Assembly: GCA_964510065.1 (NCBI GenBank)
Contig: CAZEAC010000107.1
Span: forward strand, 1-15,394
Source: CAZEAC01 sp964510065
GTDB taxonomy: Bacteria > Bdellovibrionota_C > UBA2361 > CAIXSY01
Direction: 5' to 3'
DNA length: 15,394 nt
Below, piece by piece: positions 1-6,776 of the stretch. Position numbers and translations under genes: made by a program. Below the pieces are notes generated by a model. The model was not told where the DNA came from. It ran no database searches and was given only the letters and a program-made list of their open reading frames with translations. Position 1 is the stretch's first letter. Every line of letters begins with the position of its first letter.

Positions 1-84
1 GTAATAGCTCAATACGCATTGCTGATCGGTAAAAGCGCAGCTAAAAAAGTGCGCAACTTTTTTCAAAATCCCTCGAATAGGTAG
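1..84 (+). CDS. 3' end of an unidentified upstream gene (partial)
   Basis: Frame 1 is open from the window edge to a TAG at 82-84, giving 27 residues that end in ALLIGKSAAKKVRNFFQNPS plus two more. The other two + frames hit stops within 30 bases. The stop lies 31 bases before the next start on the same strand, so it is probably the last part of an upstream gene in the same operon. The stretch is too short to identify. An AT-rich 8-bp inverted repeat (43-50 with 56-63) lies inside it. If the frame is not coding, that repeat could be a weak terminator in an intergenic region. Confidence 0.4.
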   Translation, partial: VIAQYALLIGKSAAKKVRNFFQNPSNR

Positions 85-115
85 TGCCACTCCAAGACTA
101 TCGAAGAGGAACAGC

Positions 116-412
116 ATGAAAATAGAACCGAGAATTCCTGATCTGGAGCTATCACAGCCTGCTTCACCGACAATTGGCTTCACAAAGGGCGAAGGTAACA
201 GATTTAAGCAGATCTTAGACGACAAAAAAGCGGACCTGCACCAAGTGCTTATCAACATGCGCGACTCACTTTTAAACGGCAAACGCTTTTCGTCCGCGGA
301 GCTCCTTACGTATCAAATTACGGCACAGAACTTTGCGCTTCATCTGGAGCTGATTTCGAAAGGGGCTGAAGCGCTCAATTCAGGATTTAAACGGCTTCAA
401 ACTCCAGGATAA
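116..412 (+). CDS. sctI: Type III secretion inner-rod protein, SctI-like
   Basis: A 98-residue protein with a polar N-terminal half and an amphipathic helical C-terminus (about residues 62-95, LLTYQITAQNFALHLELISK onward to RLQ). That C-terminal layout, a leucine-rich hairpin ending in a short Leu-Gln tail, is what SctI/YscI/HrpB/PscI inner-rod proteins show. In known systems the rod joins the export gate (SctR/S/T) to the needle base. The ATG at 116 has a good ribosome-binding site (AGAGGA, 105-110). The next gene starts 3 bases after the stop, and the export-apparatus genes follow, which supports a T3SS role. Family assignment rests on pattern and context. A needle protein (SctF) was considered, but the C-terminus fits less well. 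FliE is a remote flagellar relative. Confidence 0.62.
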   Translation: MKIEPRIPDLELSQPASPTIGFTKGEGNRFKQILDDKKADLHQVLINMRDSLLNGKRFSSAELLTYQITAQNFALHLELISKGAEALNSGFKRLQTPG

Positions 413-415
413 TCG

Positions 416-1195
416 ATGCAGCACAGCCGTCTTTTAGTAAAGGAGCGAACGGTAGAAGAGGCAATGCTTCAGCGCAAAGTCGATGCCGAGAAAATTAGCC
501 ACGAGCAGAATCGACTACATACTGAACTGCAGCAGTCGGCAAGTGCCTTTAGTAAAATTTTGGGGCAACTTCGTGAGATTGCTCCAAGCACGGCTTCTTA
601 CCAAGGAAAGAATCTCAGTGCGCTGCTTAAGCGGCTAGATGAGAAGAGAGCGATCCAAGATAAAATTGTCAAATCAAGAGCGCGTGGTGATCTTATTGTA
701 CGGCAATATAAGGCACTGCGCACACAACGAGCAAATATCTCGACACTTCTCGATCGGCTGCGCCGCCAAAGACAGGTCGTCAATGAGCGATCACAGGAGG
801 AGGTCAATCTAGAACTCTTCAGCCGAAAGGCCGCGCCAGCGCACCTTAGTGCGCCGGTTATAACGCTCGCGTCAGTCGAACAGGGTCGCCCTAATCCGGT
901 GCCGGCGCAGCCACCAACGGCGCTGGCCCGAGCTGCGCACGCAGGGCCGCCCGCGGCGCTCAGTGAAATCTCGCCTGGCTCTTTTTTACTCAGCTGTATG
1001 CTTGGGAACAAAGAGCTTCGCTTTATGTTGCACAATGTCCAGCCTGGCGTGGTTCAAGTGAATTTTGAAAAGCAGGCGCAGCTTTCCGATGGCGCCCGAA
1101 GGGAGCTCCTTCAATGCATAGAGCGCGAACTCTCGCGGCGCGGTCTTCGCATAGGGCGCAGTCGTACTAGGAGGGATAGTGCTCGAGGCTTCTAA
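416..1195 (+). CDS. T3SS coiled-coil stalk protein, SctO-like, with SctP-like C-terminal domain
   Basis: A 259-residue protein in three parts. Residues 1-140 are highly charged helices with two long coiled-coil stretches (about 1-56 and 66-137), as in SctO/FliJ, the stalk between the SctN ATPase and the SctV gate. Residues 141-187 are an Ala/Pro-rich linker. Residues 188-250 look like a small alpha/beta domain (GNKELRFMLHN, GVVQVNFEKQ, then a helix and RRGLRIG), resembling the C-terminal substrate-switch domain of SctP/FliK. In many T3SS operons sctO and sctP are separate neighbours upstream of sctQ and sctR. Here one frame spans both profiles and no sctQ follows. The ATG at 416 is 3 bases after sctI, with AGGA at 405-408. 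The 3' end overlaps the sctR start by 17 bases. The N-terminal call is moderate and the C-terminal one tentative. Confidence 0.55.
   Translation: MQHSRLLVKERTVEEAMLQRKVDAEKISHEQNRLHTELQQSASAFSKILGQLREIAPSTASYQGKNLSALLKRLDEKRAIQDKIVKSRARGDLIVRQYKALRTQRANISTLLDRLRRQRQVVNERSQEEVNLELFSRKAAPAHLSAPVITLASVEQGRPNPVPAQPPTALARAAHAGPPAALSEISPGSFLLSCMLGNKELRFMLHNVQPGVVQVNFEKQAQLSDGARRELLQCIERELSRRGLRIGRSRTRRDSARGF
1169..1176 (+). promoter_or_regulatory. Ribosome-binding site setting the GTG start of sctR
   Basis: AGGAGGGA lies inside the end of the preceding coding frame, a few bases before GTG at 1179. It is one of the strongest Shine-Dalgarno matches in the operon and decides the GTG as the sctR start. 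The overlap with the upstream gene suggests translational coupling. Confidence 0.7.
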
Positions 1196-1859
1196 TTTTT
1201 CGCAAACACATCCACTTTGGATTATCGGCATCACTTTTGTAGTGACACTTATCCCGCTTATCGTCGGAGCGACGACGTCATATCTTAAGATCTCGATTGT
1301 TTTTTCCCTTGTAAGGAACGGATTTGGATTGCAGCAAACGCCAAATGGGTTGGTGGTAATGGTGCTTTCATTTGCGCTGAGCCTATTGGTGATGAGTTCG
1401 GTGATAGATACTACGGGCAAATCAATTGCAGAGATACCGTTAGAGAAGCTTCGTACGGCGCCAACTGCCGAGCTTTTATCTCAGGCACAAGTAGTGCTTC
1501 GTCCCTGGCGTGAATTTATGCTTGCACACAGCGGGGCGCGAGAAATAAGTGTGCTAAGGGACCTCAGCGCAGGAGCGACGTCAACGACGCAAAGTGAATC
1601 GCCTCCTCTCTCTGTGCTCCTTCCGGCGTTCATTTTGAGTGAGCTCAAAGAGGCGTTCACTATGGGATTCCTGTTGCTCCTTCCGTTCTTGGTAATAGAT
1701 CTTGTAGTGGCGAATATCCTTGCCGGGCTTGGGATGTACATGTTGAGCCCGGCTATGATCTCATTGCCGCTTAAGATCATTATCTTTATTTCTATAGATG
1801 GGTGGCTGCTGCTGAGCCGCTCGTTGATACTCTCGTATGGAGTCCACGGTGTTTCGTGA
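1179..1859 (+). CDS. sctR: Type III secretion export gate protein SctR
   Basis: A 226-residue inner-membrane protein of the FliP/SctR family. SctR pentamers form the core of the SctR5-S4-T1 export gate through which unfolded substrates pass. Residues 16-32 form the first hydrophobic segment, followed by the conserved TTSYLKISIVFSLVRNGFG (32-50). After a periplasmic loop of about 80 residues comes the signature block FLLLLPFLVIDLVVANILAG (164-183), then MLSPAMISLPLKIIIF (188-203) and DGW (207-209). No cleavable signal peptide is seen, and the K-I form of the first block plus the length favour the injectisome family over flagellar FliP. It starts with GTG and overlaps the preceding gene by 17 bases and sctS by 23 bases, so translation is probably coupled. 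Confidence 0.95.
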   Translation: MLEASNFSQTHPLWIIGITFVVTLIPLIVGATTSYLKISIVFSLVRNGFGLQQTPNGLVVMVLSFALSLLVMSSVIDTTGKSIAEIPLEKLRTAPTAELLSQAQVVLRPWREFMLAHSGAREISVLRDLSAGATSTTQSESPPLSVLLPAFILSELKEAFTMGFLLLLPFLVIDLVVANILAGLGMYMLSPAMISLPLKIIIFISIDGWLLLSRSLILSYGVHGVS

Positions 1860-2103
1860 AGAGCTCACTCAGACAGTGCTGTTAGTGCTGTTTGTTTCGG
1901 GAATTCCTCTCGCTGTTGCGGCAGTGTTGGGGCTCTTCTGCTCTTTTGTGCAGGCAGTTTTTCAAATTCAAGAGCAATCAATAAGCTACTGTGTAAAGTT
2001 TGTCTCAGTAGGAGCCGTACTGGTTCTCTTCGCAGATAAGTTCTTCCAAGCGCTTTGCGAATATTGTACGCAAATATTCTCCAAAATAATACTTCTTGGC
2101 TAA
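1837..2103 (+). CDS. sctS: Type III secretion export gate protein SctS
   Basis: An 88-residue FliQ/SctS family protein, the usual length. Two hydrophobic helices (about 13-41 and 50-70) are separated by the conserved polar turn QIQEQS (43-48) and K54. Several copies of SctS pack around SctR and SctT in the export gate. The ATG at 1837 lies inside the end of sctR and gives an N-terminus (MESTVFREEL) in line with the family. A GTG at 1849 is a less likely alternative. The stop is 6 bases before sctT, and no strong ribosome-binding site is visible for sctT, so coupling is likely. Confidence 0.94.
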   Translation: MESTVFREELTQTVLLVLFVSGIPLAVAAVLGLFCSFVQAVFQIQEQSISYCVKFVSVGAVLVLFADKFFQALCEYCTQIFSKIILLG

Positions 2104-2109
2104 GTCACT

Positions 2110-2847
2110 ATGCAATTCGTACTTGAAGGAATTGTGTCGAGTTATTGCGCACCATTCTTCCGGGCGCTCGGAGCGGTGATGTTGCTGCCGCTTGGACAGG
2201 GTAGTTTTTTGTTACAGCGGCTGATATTAGCATTTCTTCTTGGTATTTGGCTTCAACAGTTTTCCGCTCCGATGACCGATGCCTATGGCTATAGGATCTT
2301 AGCGGAGTGCGCGATCGGTATTTTGCTGGTGCTGCCGATGCTTGCCTTGCTTGGCGCAGCATCATTTATCGGAGAATTATTTGACTTCGGAAGAGGCCAG
2401 CAGCTGAGTGGTGTCTTTGATGCTTTGAGTCAGTCGCAGGAAACTACGAGCGCCGTGCTGTTGCGAACACTGCTATGGACGAGCTGTCTAGCTTTGGGAT
2501 TCGGCGAGCATTTATTGCGAATTCTTACCGAAAGCTACCGCACGTTTCCTGGAGGGGTGCTTTTCTTTGAAATCAACGCAGCGCGGGTAGGCGACCTTTT
2601 GAGTCTTGTCGCTGCTGTCATGAAAGCGGCGCTTTCGCTCTTTCTCCCTTTTGTCGCGGTCTTTCTTCTTGTCGACTTTGCATTAGCCTACGTTTCCAGG
2701 CTCGCGCCAACACTTTCGCTTACCCTCGAGACATTTGTGGTGAAATTAGGGCTTTCAACGCTGCTTCTACTTTCAAGCATAGATTCTCATTGGGAATCGG
2801 GATTGTTTGATTTTCTTTTGAGGGCGGCCAATGCCGCGCGACAATGA
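2110..2847 (+). CDS. sctT: Type III secretion export gate protein SctT
   Basis: A 245-residue FliR/SctT family membrane protein, slightly short of the usual 255-265. Hydrophobic segments occur at about 10-28, 35-50, 64-85, 118-137, 165-185, 190-207 and 212-225. The family hallmark is the helix with E66 (ECAIGILL, 66-73) followed by GELFDFGRGQ (88-97) and a conserved Asp (D104). SctT is the single asymmetric subunit that closes the SctR5-S4 ring. The gene sits in the conserved R-S-T-U order and its stop codon shares an ATGA with the sctU start. Confidence 0.93.
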   Translation: MQFVLEGIVSSYCAPFFRALGAVMLLPLGQGSFLLQRLILAFLLGIWLQQFSAPMTDAYGYRILAECAIGILLVLPMLALLGAASFIGELFDFGRGQQLSGVFDALSQSQETTSAVLLRTLLWTSCLALGFGEHLLRILTESYRTFPGGVLFFEINAARVGDLLSLVAAVMKAALSLFLPFVAVFLLVDFALAYVSRLAPTLSLTLETFVVKLGLSTLLLLSSIDSHWESGLFDFLLRAANAARQ

Positions 2848-3629
2848 GCAAATTGCCACCGTCACCGCGCAAGCTACTGCGCGCAAGAAATGAAGGTAAG
2901 GTCTTTAAGAGCCAGCTTCTAGCAGCTGCCTCAGGCTTAGCTCTATTTGCTATCTTATTGAAATTATTAGCGGGAGCTGCTTGGGTAAGAATCAAAATGC
3001 TGTTAGAATACATAGTGTTAGGAGAAATAGGATCTGCTCAGTCTGCGCTTCTGCTAGTTGCCAAGTTTTTCTTGATAATTACCGGTGGCTGGCTGATCTT
3101 GAGTGCCACGATAACTATTTTGGTAGAGCTTGCCCAGGTGGGACCAAGCTTGAAACCCGGTGCCGTGGCGCCGAATCTCTCTCGGCTGAATCTAGGTTCA
3201 GGACTCCGGCGCGTAGTCGCTGGAGCCAAGGAGATGTGGCTCTTACTTCTCAAGCTGAGTATTGCGGCATTTTTTGTGGCGCAATTTCTACGTGGCGAGT
3301 TCGAAGTGTGGAGCAGCTGTCTCGGCGTCTGCGCAATCGAAGCAGCCATGCATCTGCTTGGAAGTTCGATCCTCAGGTTCTTCGCGTGGGGTTCTCTATG
3401 TCTTCTTGCATTGGCTTTCTTAGAGTATTGGGTCAATCGGTATAGGTACTTTCGCGAGCTTTCATCGACGCCTGAAGAAGCGCGACGGGAGCACAAGGAG
3501 GAGGACGGAGATCCCCTTTACCGATCCTATAGACGTTCTCAACATGCTGCGCTTTCATTGCAAACTATCATCGCGAGGGTTAAACGATCGAGAGTTATCG
3601 TTGTTGAGAAACTGCGCGAGCCGACGTAA
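2844..3629 (+). CDS. sctU: Type III secretion switch protein SctU, N-terminal part only (no NPTH domain)
   Basis: A 261-residue FlhB/SctU family protein. The family is usually about 350 residues, with a membrane part and a cytoplasmic domain that cuts itself at Asn-Pro-Thr-His. The N-terminal block LPPSPRKLLRARNEGKVFKS (4-23) and four hydrophobic regions (25-48, 69-97, 131-149, 163-196) are intact, as is the linker EEARREHKEEDGDP (211-224). The chain then runs through VKRSRVIVV (246-254), where relatives continue into NPTH, but reads EKLREPT and stops. No frame in the 26 bases before the next gene encodes the missing domain, so this is not a simple frameshift. An 87-residue match to the missing domain is encoded at 6441-6704. 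The start is set by the ATGA overlap with sctT. SctU normally wraps the export-gate entrance and changes substrate class after needle completion. Confidence 0.9.
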   Translation: MSKLPPSPRKLLRARNEGKVFKSQLLAAASGLALFAILLKLLAGAAWVRIKMLLEYIVLGEIGSAQSALLLVAKFFLIITGGWLILSATITILVELAQVGPSLKPGAVAPNLSRLNLGSGLRRVVAGAKEMWLLLLKLSIAAFFVAQFLRGEFEVWSSCLGVCAIEAAMHLLGSSILRFFAWGSLCLLALAFLEYWVNRYRYFRELSSTPEEARREHKEEDGDPLYRSYRRSQHAALSLQTIIARVKRSRVIVVEKLREPT

Positions 3630-3644
3630 TCGTTCTCCATGCAT

Positions 3645-3649
3645 GGAGG
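3645..3649 (+). promoter_or_regulatory. Ribosome-binding site for the TTG start of the histidine kinase gene
   Basis: GGAGG lies 6 bases before TTG at 3656, which opens the 921-codon frame. Nearby ATG codons at 3639 and 3643 are in other frames and lead nowhere useful. The site decides the unusual TTG start. Confidence 0.65.
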
Positions 3650-3655
3650 TTTGCA

Positions 3656-6421
3656 TTGTCGATTGATTTTTTGCGCCGAGTATTAAAGGATTTCCGCGAC
3701 GGCATTCATTCCTCGCTTCGCGGAGAAGCACTCTTCGAGCGCGCGGCAGCGATTCTTGGCGAAGCTTCCGGAGCCGATAGTGTCTTCATATACTATGTGC
3801 AGGGCCACGAAGTCTTGCGAGGCTCGTGGCGAGCAACTTCTTCAACGCCACTCTCGCATCAGCCGCTCTTCGATCCGATGAAAATAGTCTCCGGCGAACA
3901 GGAGATCGGAACATTTTTCCTTAGTGATATCGAACGAGTTTCGATTCAGCCGACGCTCCGTGAAACGCTTAAAAGCCAGGGCGTAATATCCGCTGGTATT
4001 GTCCCAATTTCGCAAAAAGGGAAGAATGTTGGCTGGATCGAAGCGCACTTTACCGAGCAGTACTATCGTTGGCGCAAGGAGGATACGCTGCTATTTGAGG
4101 AGGTCGGTGCGTACTGCGCGCTGGCTTCTTCTTCACCGACTCAAGAAAGTTCTTTTGACCATGAGGCGAAGTCGCGATACGAGAGGCTTGCGTATTACGG
4201 TGACCTGTTGATTTTACGTACTGATCCTTCAATGCGCGTTGTCGAGGTGACTGGCGACACGTTACGGATTCTTGGTGTCGAGCCATTGGAACTTAAGAAT
4301 TCGAGTGACGTATGGGCGCGTTTTCTGCATCCAGCCGATCTTCGGCGCCTCGGCCTCAAGATTCGCCGTTTGCATACTCACGCTGAACCGCTCGACGAAG
4401 AGATTCGCGTGCTCAATAAAAAGACGATGCAACAGCACTGGCTTTTACTTAAGGGAGTCCCGCTCTATGACCAAAGCCGGAACGTCGTTGGTTGGGAAGG
4501 CTTTGGTCTCGACATCACTGAAAAAAAGCTAGCGCAAGAAGATCTCGTCGAAGAGCGCGGACGAATAGAGGCGCTGTACCGCGTATCTCGAGCACTGCAA
4601 ACCGGAAGCGATCCGGCGGTGGTGCTATTACAAGGCTTAAAGGCGCTTCTTTCCACTATGAATACGGATGCAGGAATTGCCTGTCTGCATGAGGCGGCGA
4701 CCGAGCGTAGCGAAATAGTAGCAGCTGAGGGTCTTTCCGAGCAGCTGCTCGCAAATATAAACCGTGAGCTTCGCGAAGGCGGATTTGTCGAGAAAGTAAT
4801 TGCATCGCGCGAGATAAACATCAATAACGCTCTCGATAGAGCGCCTTTTGAGTTCTTGTTTCGCGAAGGAATTCGCTCAGTGTTGTTCGCGCCACTTTGG
4901 AGCGATGGCAAAAGGCTCGGGCTGCTCATGTTCCTTGATAAGAGACCGAATCGCTACCATGAAGCGGATGCTGAGTTGTTGGCCGTGGCGACGGGGCACA
5001 TCAGTCTCGCCGTTCATCAAGCCGAGGTGCATTCTTCGGAGCGCCGCCATTCGAGTTCGCTGAACGCGCTCTATCGATTGACCCATGAGCTTTCAAAGCA
5101 ACCTTCTCCACGAGAGATCGCTGAGCAAGCGTTCCCGATAATTCAAAGTGAGATTGCGTGTAAGCGGCTCTGGCTCGGAACTCTCAATGATCAGGAAACG
5201 CACATTGTTGGACAGGCTGGATACGGGCCGGGTGTGCGAAGCGCGATAATAAATGTACAAATCGAGCTTGATCTGCGCCATGATGGATTCGATGAGGCAA
5301 TCAGGCAACGTCAGCCTGTTGTTATTGATCCGCGGCAAAATCTAGAGTGCTCCGGGCTGACTCGAATTATCAAGATGCTTGAGCCGGGATCCTTTGCGAT
5401 AGTACCGCTTGTCTCGTTGGGAAAAGTAGTCGGAGTTTTGGTCGTTGAGCCGTCATCGCCGAGCGCATTTTTGTTGCAGCGCTTTTTGCCACTCCTCGTC
5501 AGCATGGCAAATGAGATCGCAACTGTACTTATGTCGAGGCGCCTTGAGCTGCGCATGGCGGAAACGAATAAGATGCGCATGGCCGGATTACTTGCCTCAG
5601 GCATTGCCCACAACTTTAACAATCTGCTTCAGGCAATTATGGGACAGGCGAGCCTTCTCGATATGCAGCTGCCCTCGGATTCGCCGCTTTCCGGTTCGGC
5701 ACGGATGATCCTCTCTGCAGCGGAGAAAGGTGCCAGCCTTGTGCGCCAGCTTCTTAACTTTTCGACAGCTCCGACCAAGGAACGCACCCAGGTTTCGCTC
5801 TTTGAGCAATTCGAGGAAAGTAGAGATGTATATCGCTCAGTCCTCGGAACTGAGATCTCCCTGGTCATAAAAGCAGATCAAAATCTACCTCGCGTATTGG
5901 TCAATCTTCCTGCCTTTCAGCAGGCCCTTACCAATCTTTTGCTTAATGCAAAGGAGGCGATTAATAAAAAGCCTGGCGGAGAAGTTCGCATTGTTGCGAA
6001 GAAGGTACGGCTCCGATCGGGTGAAGTCGATCCGGAGCTTTCTCCTGGTCACTACGTGCGCATTGATATTGAAGATAATGGCATTGGGATGGATTCTGAA
6101 AAGCGGTCGCGCTGTTTCGAGCCGTTTTTCACCACAAAGAACGTGGAACCGGCAACGGGAATTGGCTTTGGTGGGGTTGGGCTTGGGCTCTCATCGGCAT
6201 ATGCAATTGTTCGTAGCCATGATGGCATCATTACGGTGACTAGTGTGCCGGGAGAAGGAAGTGTCTTCAGTATCTACCTTCCTTGTCGAGGGGAGCCTGC
6301 TCGTGCGTCTTCACCGCTTGAGTCTCGAATTGAAGTTGAGAGAAACGGTGCAGCAGCTGCGCAACCGGCGGCGTCGCGTGTCCTTGTGCGCGATGATGAT
6401 ACGTCTGAGGAGCGCAAGTGA
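3656..6421 (+). CDS. Cytoplasmic multi-GAF/PAS sensor histidine kinase in the T3SS operon
   Basis: A 921-residue histidine kinase with no membrane segment or signal peptide. Domains in order are GAF-like (about 20-158), PAS with its C-terminal cap (about 172-297), GAF (about 303-457), GAF (about 468-628), HisKA-type dimerisation domain with phospho-acceptor H652 in GIAHNFNNLLQ (649-659), and a HATPase domain (about 740-876). The ATPase boxes are N (NLLLNAKEAI, 760-769), G1 (DNGIGMD, 807-813), F (FEPFFTTK, 821-828) and G2 (GFGGVGLGLS, 837-846). The H-box style is NtrB-like. It would autophosphorylate in response to a soluble cue bound by GAF/PAS and pass phosphate to a regulator not found in this window. 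The last residues, RVLVRDDDTSEERK, resemble the first strand of a receiver domain that is otherwise absent. The gene starts 26 bases after sctU and ends 19 bases before the sctU-C-like gene, so it is probably cotranscribed. The signal sensed is unknown. Confidence 0.93.
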   Translation: MSIDFLRRVLKDFRDGIHSSLRGEALFERAAAILGEASGADSVFIYYVQGHEVLRGSWRATSSTPLSHQPLFDPMKIVSGEQEIGTFFLSDIERVSIQPTLRETLKSQGVISAGIVPISQKGKNVGWIEAHFTEQYYRWRKEDTLLFEEVGAYCALASSSPTQESSFDHEAKSRYERLAYYGDLLILRTDPSMRVVEVTGDTLRILGVEPLELKNSSDVWARFLHPADLRRLGLKIRRLHTHAEPLDEEIRVLNKKTMQQHWLLLKGVPLYDQSRNVVGWEGFGLDITEKKLAQEDLVEERGRIEALYRVSRALQTGSDPAVVLLQGLKALLSTMNTDAGIACLHEAATERSEIVAAEGLSEQLLANINRELREGGFVEKVIASREININNALDRAPFEFLFREGIRSVLFAPLWSDGKRLGLLMFLDKRPNRYHEADAELLAVATGHISLAVHQAEVHSSERRHSSSLNALYRLTHELSKQPSPREIAEQAFPIIQSEIACKRLWLGTLNDQETHIVGQAGYGPGVRSAIINVQIELDLRHDGFDEAIRQRQPVVIDPRQNLECSGLTRIIKMLEPGSFAIVPLVSLGKVVGVLVVEPSSPSAFLLQRFLPLLVSMANEIATVLMSRRLELRMAETNKMRMAGLLASGIAHNFNNLLQAIMGQASLLDMQLPSDSPLSGSARMILSAAEKGASLVRQLLNFSTAPTKERTQVSLFEQFEESRDVYRSVLGTEISLVIKADQNLPRVLVNLPAFQQALTNLLLNAKEAINKKPGGEVRIVAKKVRLRSGEVDPELSPGHYVRIDIEDNGIGMDSEKRSRCFEPFFTTKNVEPATGIGFGGVGLGLSSAYAIVRSHDGIITVTSVPGEGSVFSIYLPCRGEPARASSPLESRIEVERNGAAAAQPAASRVLVRDDDTSEERK

Positions 6422-6427
6422 TAATGC

Positions 6428-6432
6428 AGGAG
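6428..6432 (+). promoter_or_regulatory. Ribosome-binding site setting the GTG start of the SctU C-terminal-like gene
   Basis: AGGAG (within AGGAGAAGG) ends 8 bases before GTG at 6441. The reading frame is open further upstream into the kinase gene, but family similarity begins only a few residues after this GTG, which fixes the start here. Confidence 0.65.
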
Positions 6433-6440
6433 AAGGCGAA

Positions 6441-6704
6441 GTGACTACGCGATACAAGAGTGCGGTCGGACTTGATTACAACGAGCACGATGGGTATGCG
6501 CCGAGAGTGGCGGCAAGGGGTGAGCTTCTGAGCGCAGACGAGATTGTAAAGATCGCCCGCGCGGCGGGGGTTCCAGTAGTTGAGAAATCGGCATTGGCGC
6601 GAGTCCTCAGTCAGCTTGAGCCAGATCAGGAGATTCCCCCTGATCTTTACGAGGTGGTGGCGGCGATTTTGGCTGAAATTGAGAAAAGACAGCGCCAAGT
6701 GTGA
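6441..6704 (+). CDS. Stand-alone SctU/FlhB C-terminal domain protein (FlhX/YlqH-like)
   Basis: An 87-residue soluble protein matching the cytoplasmic domain that follows the NPTH cut site in FlhB/SctU. AVGLDY (8-13) corresponds to AVALKY, APRV (20-23) to the conserved PRV strand, then come a helix with ADEIVKIARAAGVPVVE (32-48), SALARVL (50-56) and EIPPDLYEVVAAILA (64-78). The NPTH itself is replaced by about TRYK at the N-terminus, so the protein begins essentially where a cleaved SctU C-fragment would begin. Stand-alone FlhB C-domain proteins are known (Bacillus YlqH, epsilonproteobacterial FlhX). Here the partner sctU in the same operon lacks exactly this domain, so the product probably completes SctU non-covalently. 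It follows the kinase gene by 19 bases. Family assignment is strong and the pairing is inference. Confidence 0.88.
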   Translation: MTTRYKSAVGLDYNEHDGYAPRVAARGELLSADEIVKIARAAGVPVVEKSALARVLSQLEPDQEIPPDLYEVVAAILAEIEKRQRQV

Positions 6705-6739
6705 CTCTATTGAGTCCTCGGCGATACCTATTCCCTGAC

Positions 6740-6769
6740 TAGACAGCGCTTATAGGCTCATTCTACAAT
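6740..6769 (+). promoter_or_regulatory. Candidate promoter of the FHA gene, leaderless layout
   Basis: A -35-like TAGACA (6740-6745) and a -10 TACAAT (6764-6769) are separated by 18 bases. Transcription would start at about 6776-6777, at or next to the ATG at 6777. No ribosome-binding site precedes that ATG, which agrees with a leaderless mRNA. Confidence 0.45.
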
Positions 6770-6776
6770 TCCCAAT

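Noticed and set aside
43..63. Rho-independent terminator (8-bp A/T-rich inverted repeat)
   Set aside because: The stem is almost all A-T, it lies within a frame that looks coding, and the next gene appears to be in the same operon.
598..1035. Antisense open frames of 100-150 codons opposite the T3SS genes (also 986-1420, 3038-3496, 4465-4929)
   Set aside because: They are shadows of well-supported + strand genes, with no ribosome-binding sites and no recognisable motifs.
1179..3629. Flagellar fliP-fliQ-fliR-flhB cluster
   Set aside because: The gene order is shared, but SctR lacks a signal peptide and has the injectisome-style first block, the upstream genes look like SctI and SctO, and no flagellar gene is seen. 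The FlhX-like protein alone is not enough to call it flagellar.
3590..3660. Frameshift as the reason for the short SctU
   Set aside because: All three frames through the gap were read. None encodes NPTH or the following strand, and only 26 bases separate the stop from the kinase start, so the domain is absent at this place rather than shifted.
6243..6440. Longer N-terminus for the SctU C-domain protein starting at ATG 6243
   Set aside because: That part overlaps the end of the kinase gene in another frame, has no ribosome-binding site at its start, and family similarity begins only after the GTG at 6441.
6703..6716. Terminator after the SctU C-domain gene (GACTC-TATT-GAGTC)
   Set aside because: Only a 5-bp stem with no T-run. 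It may be chance, although an operon end here would fit the new promoter downstream.
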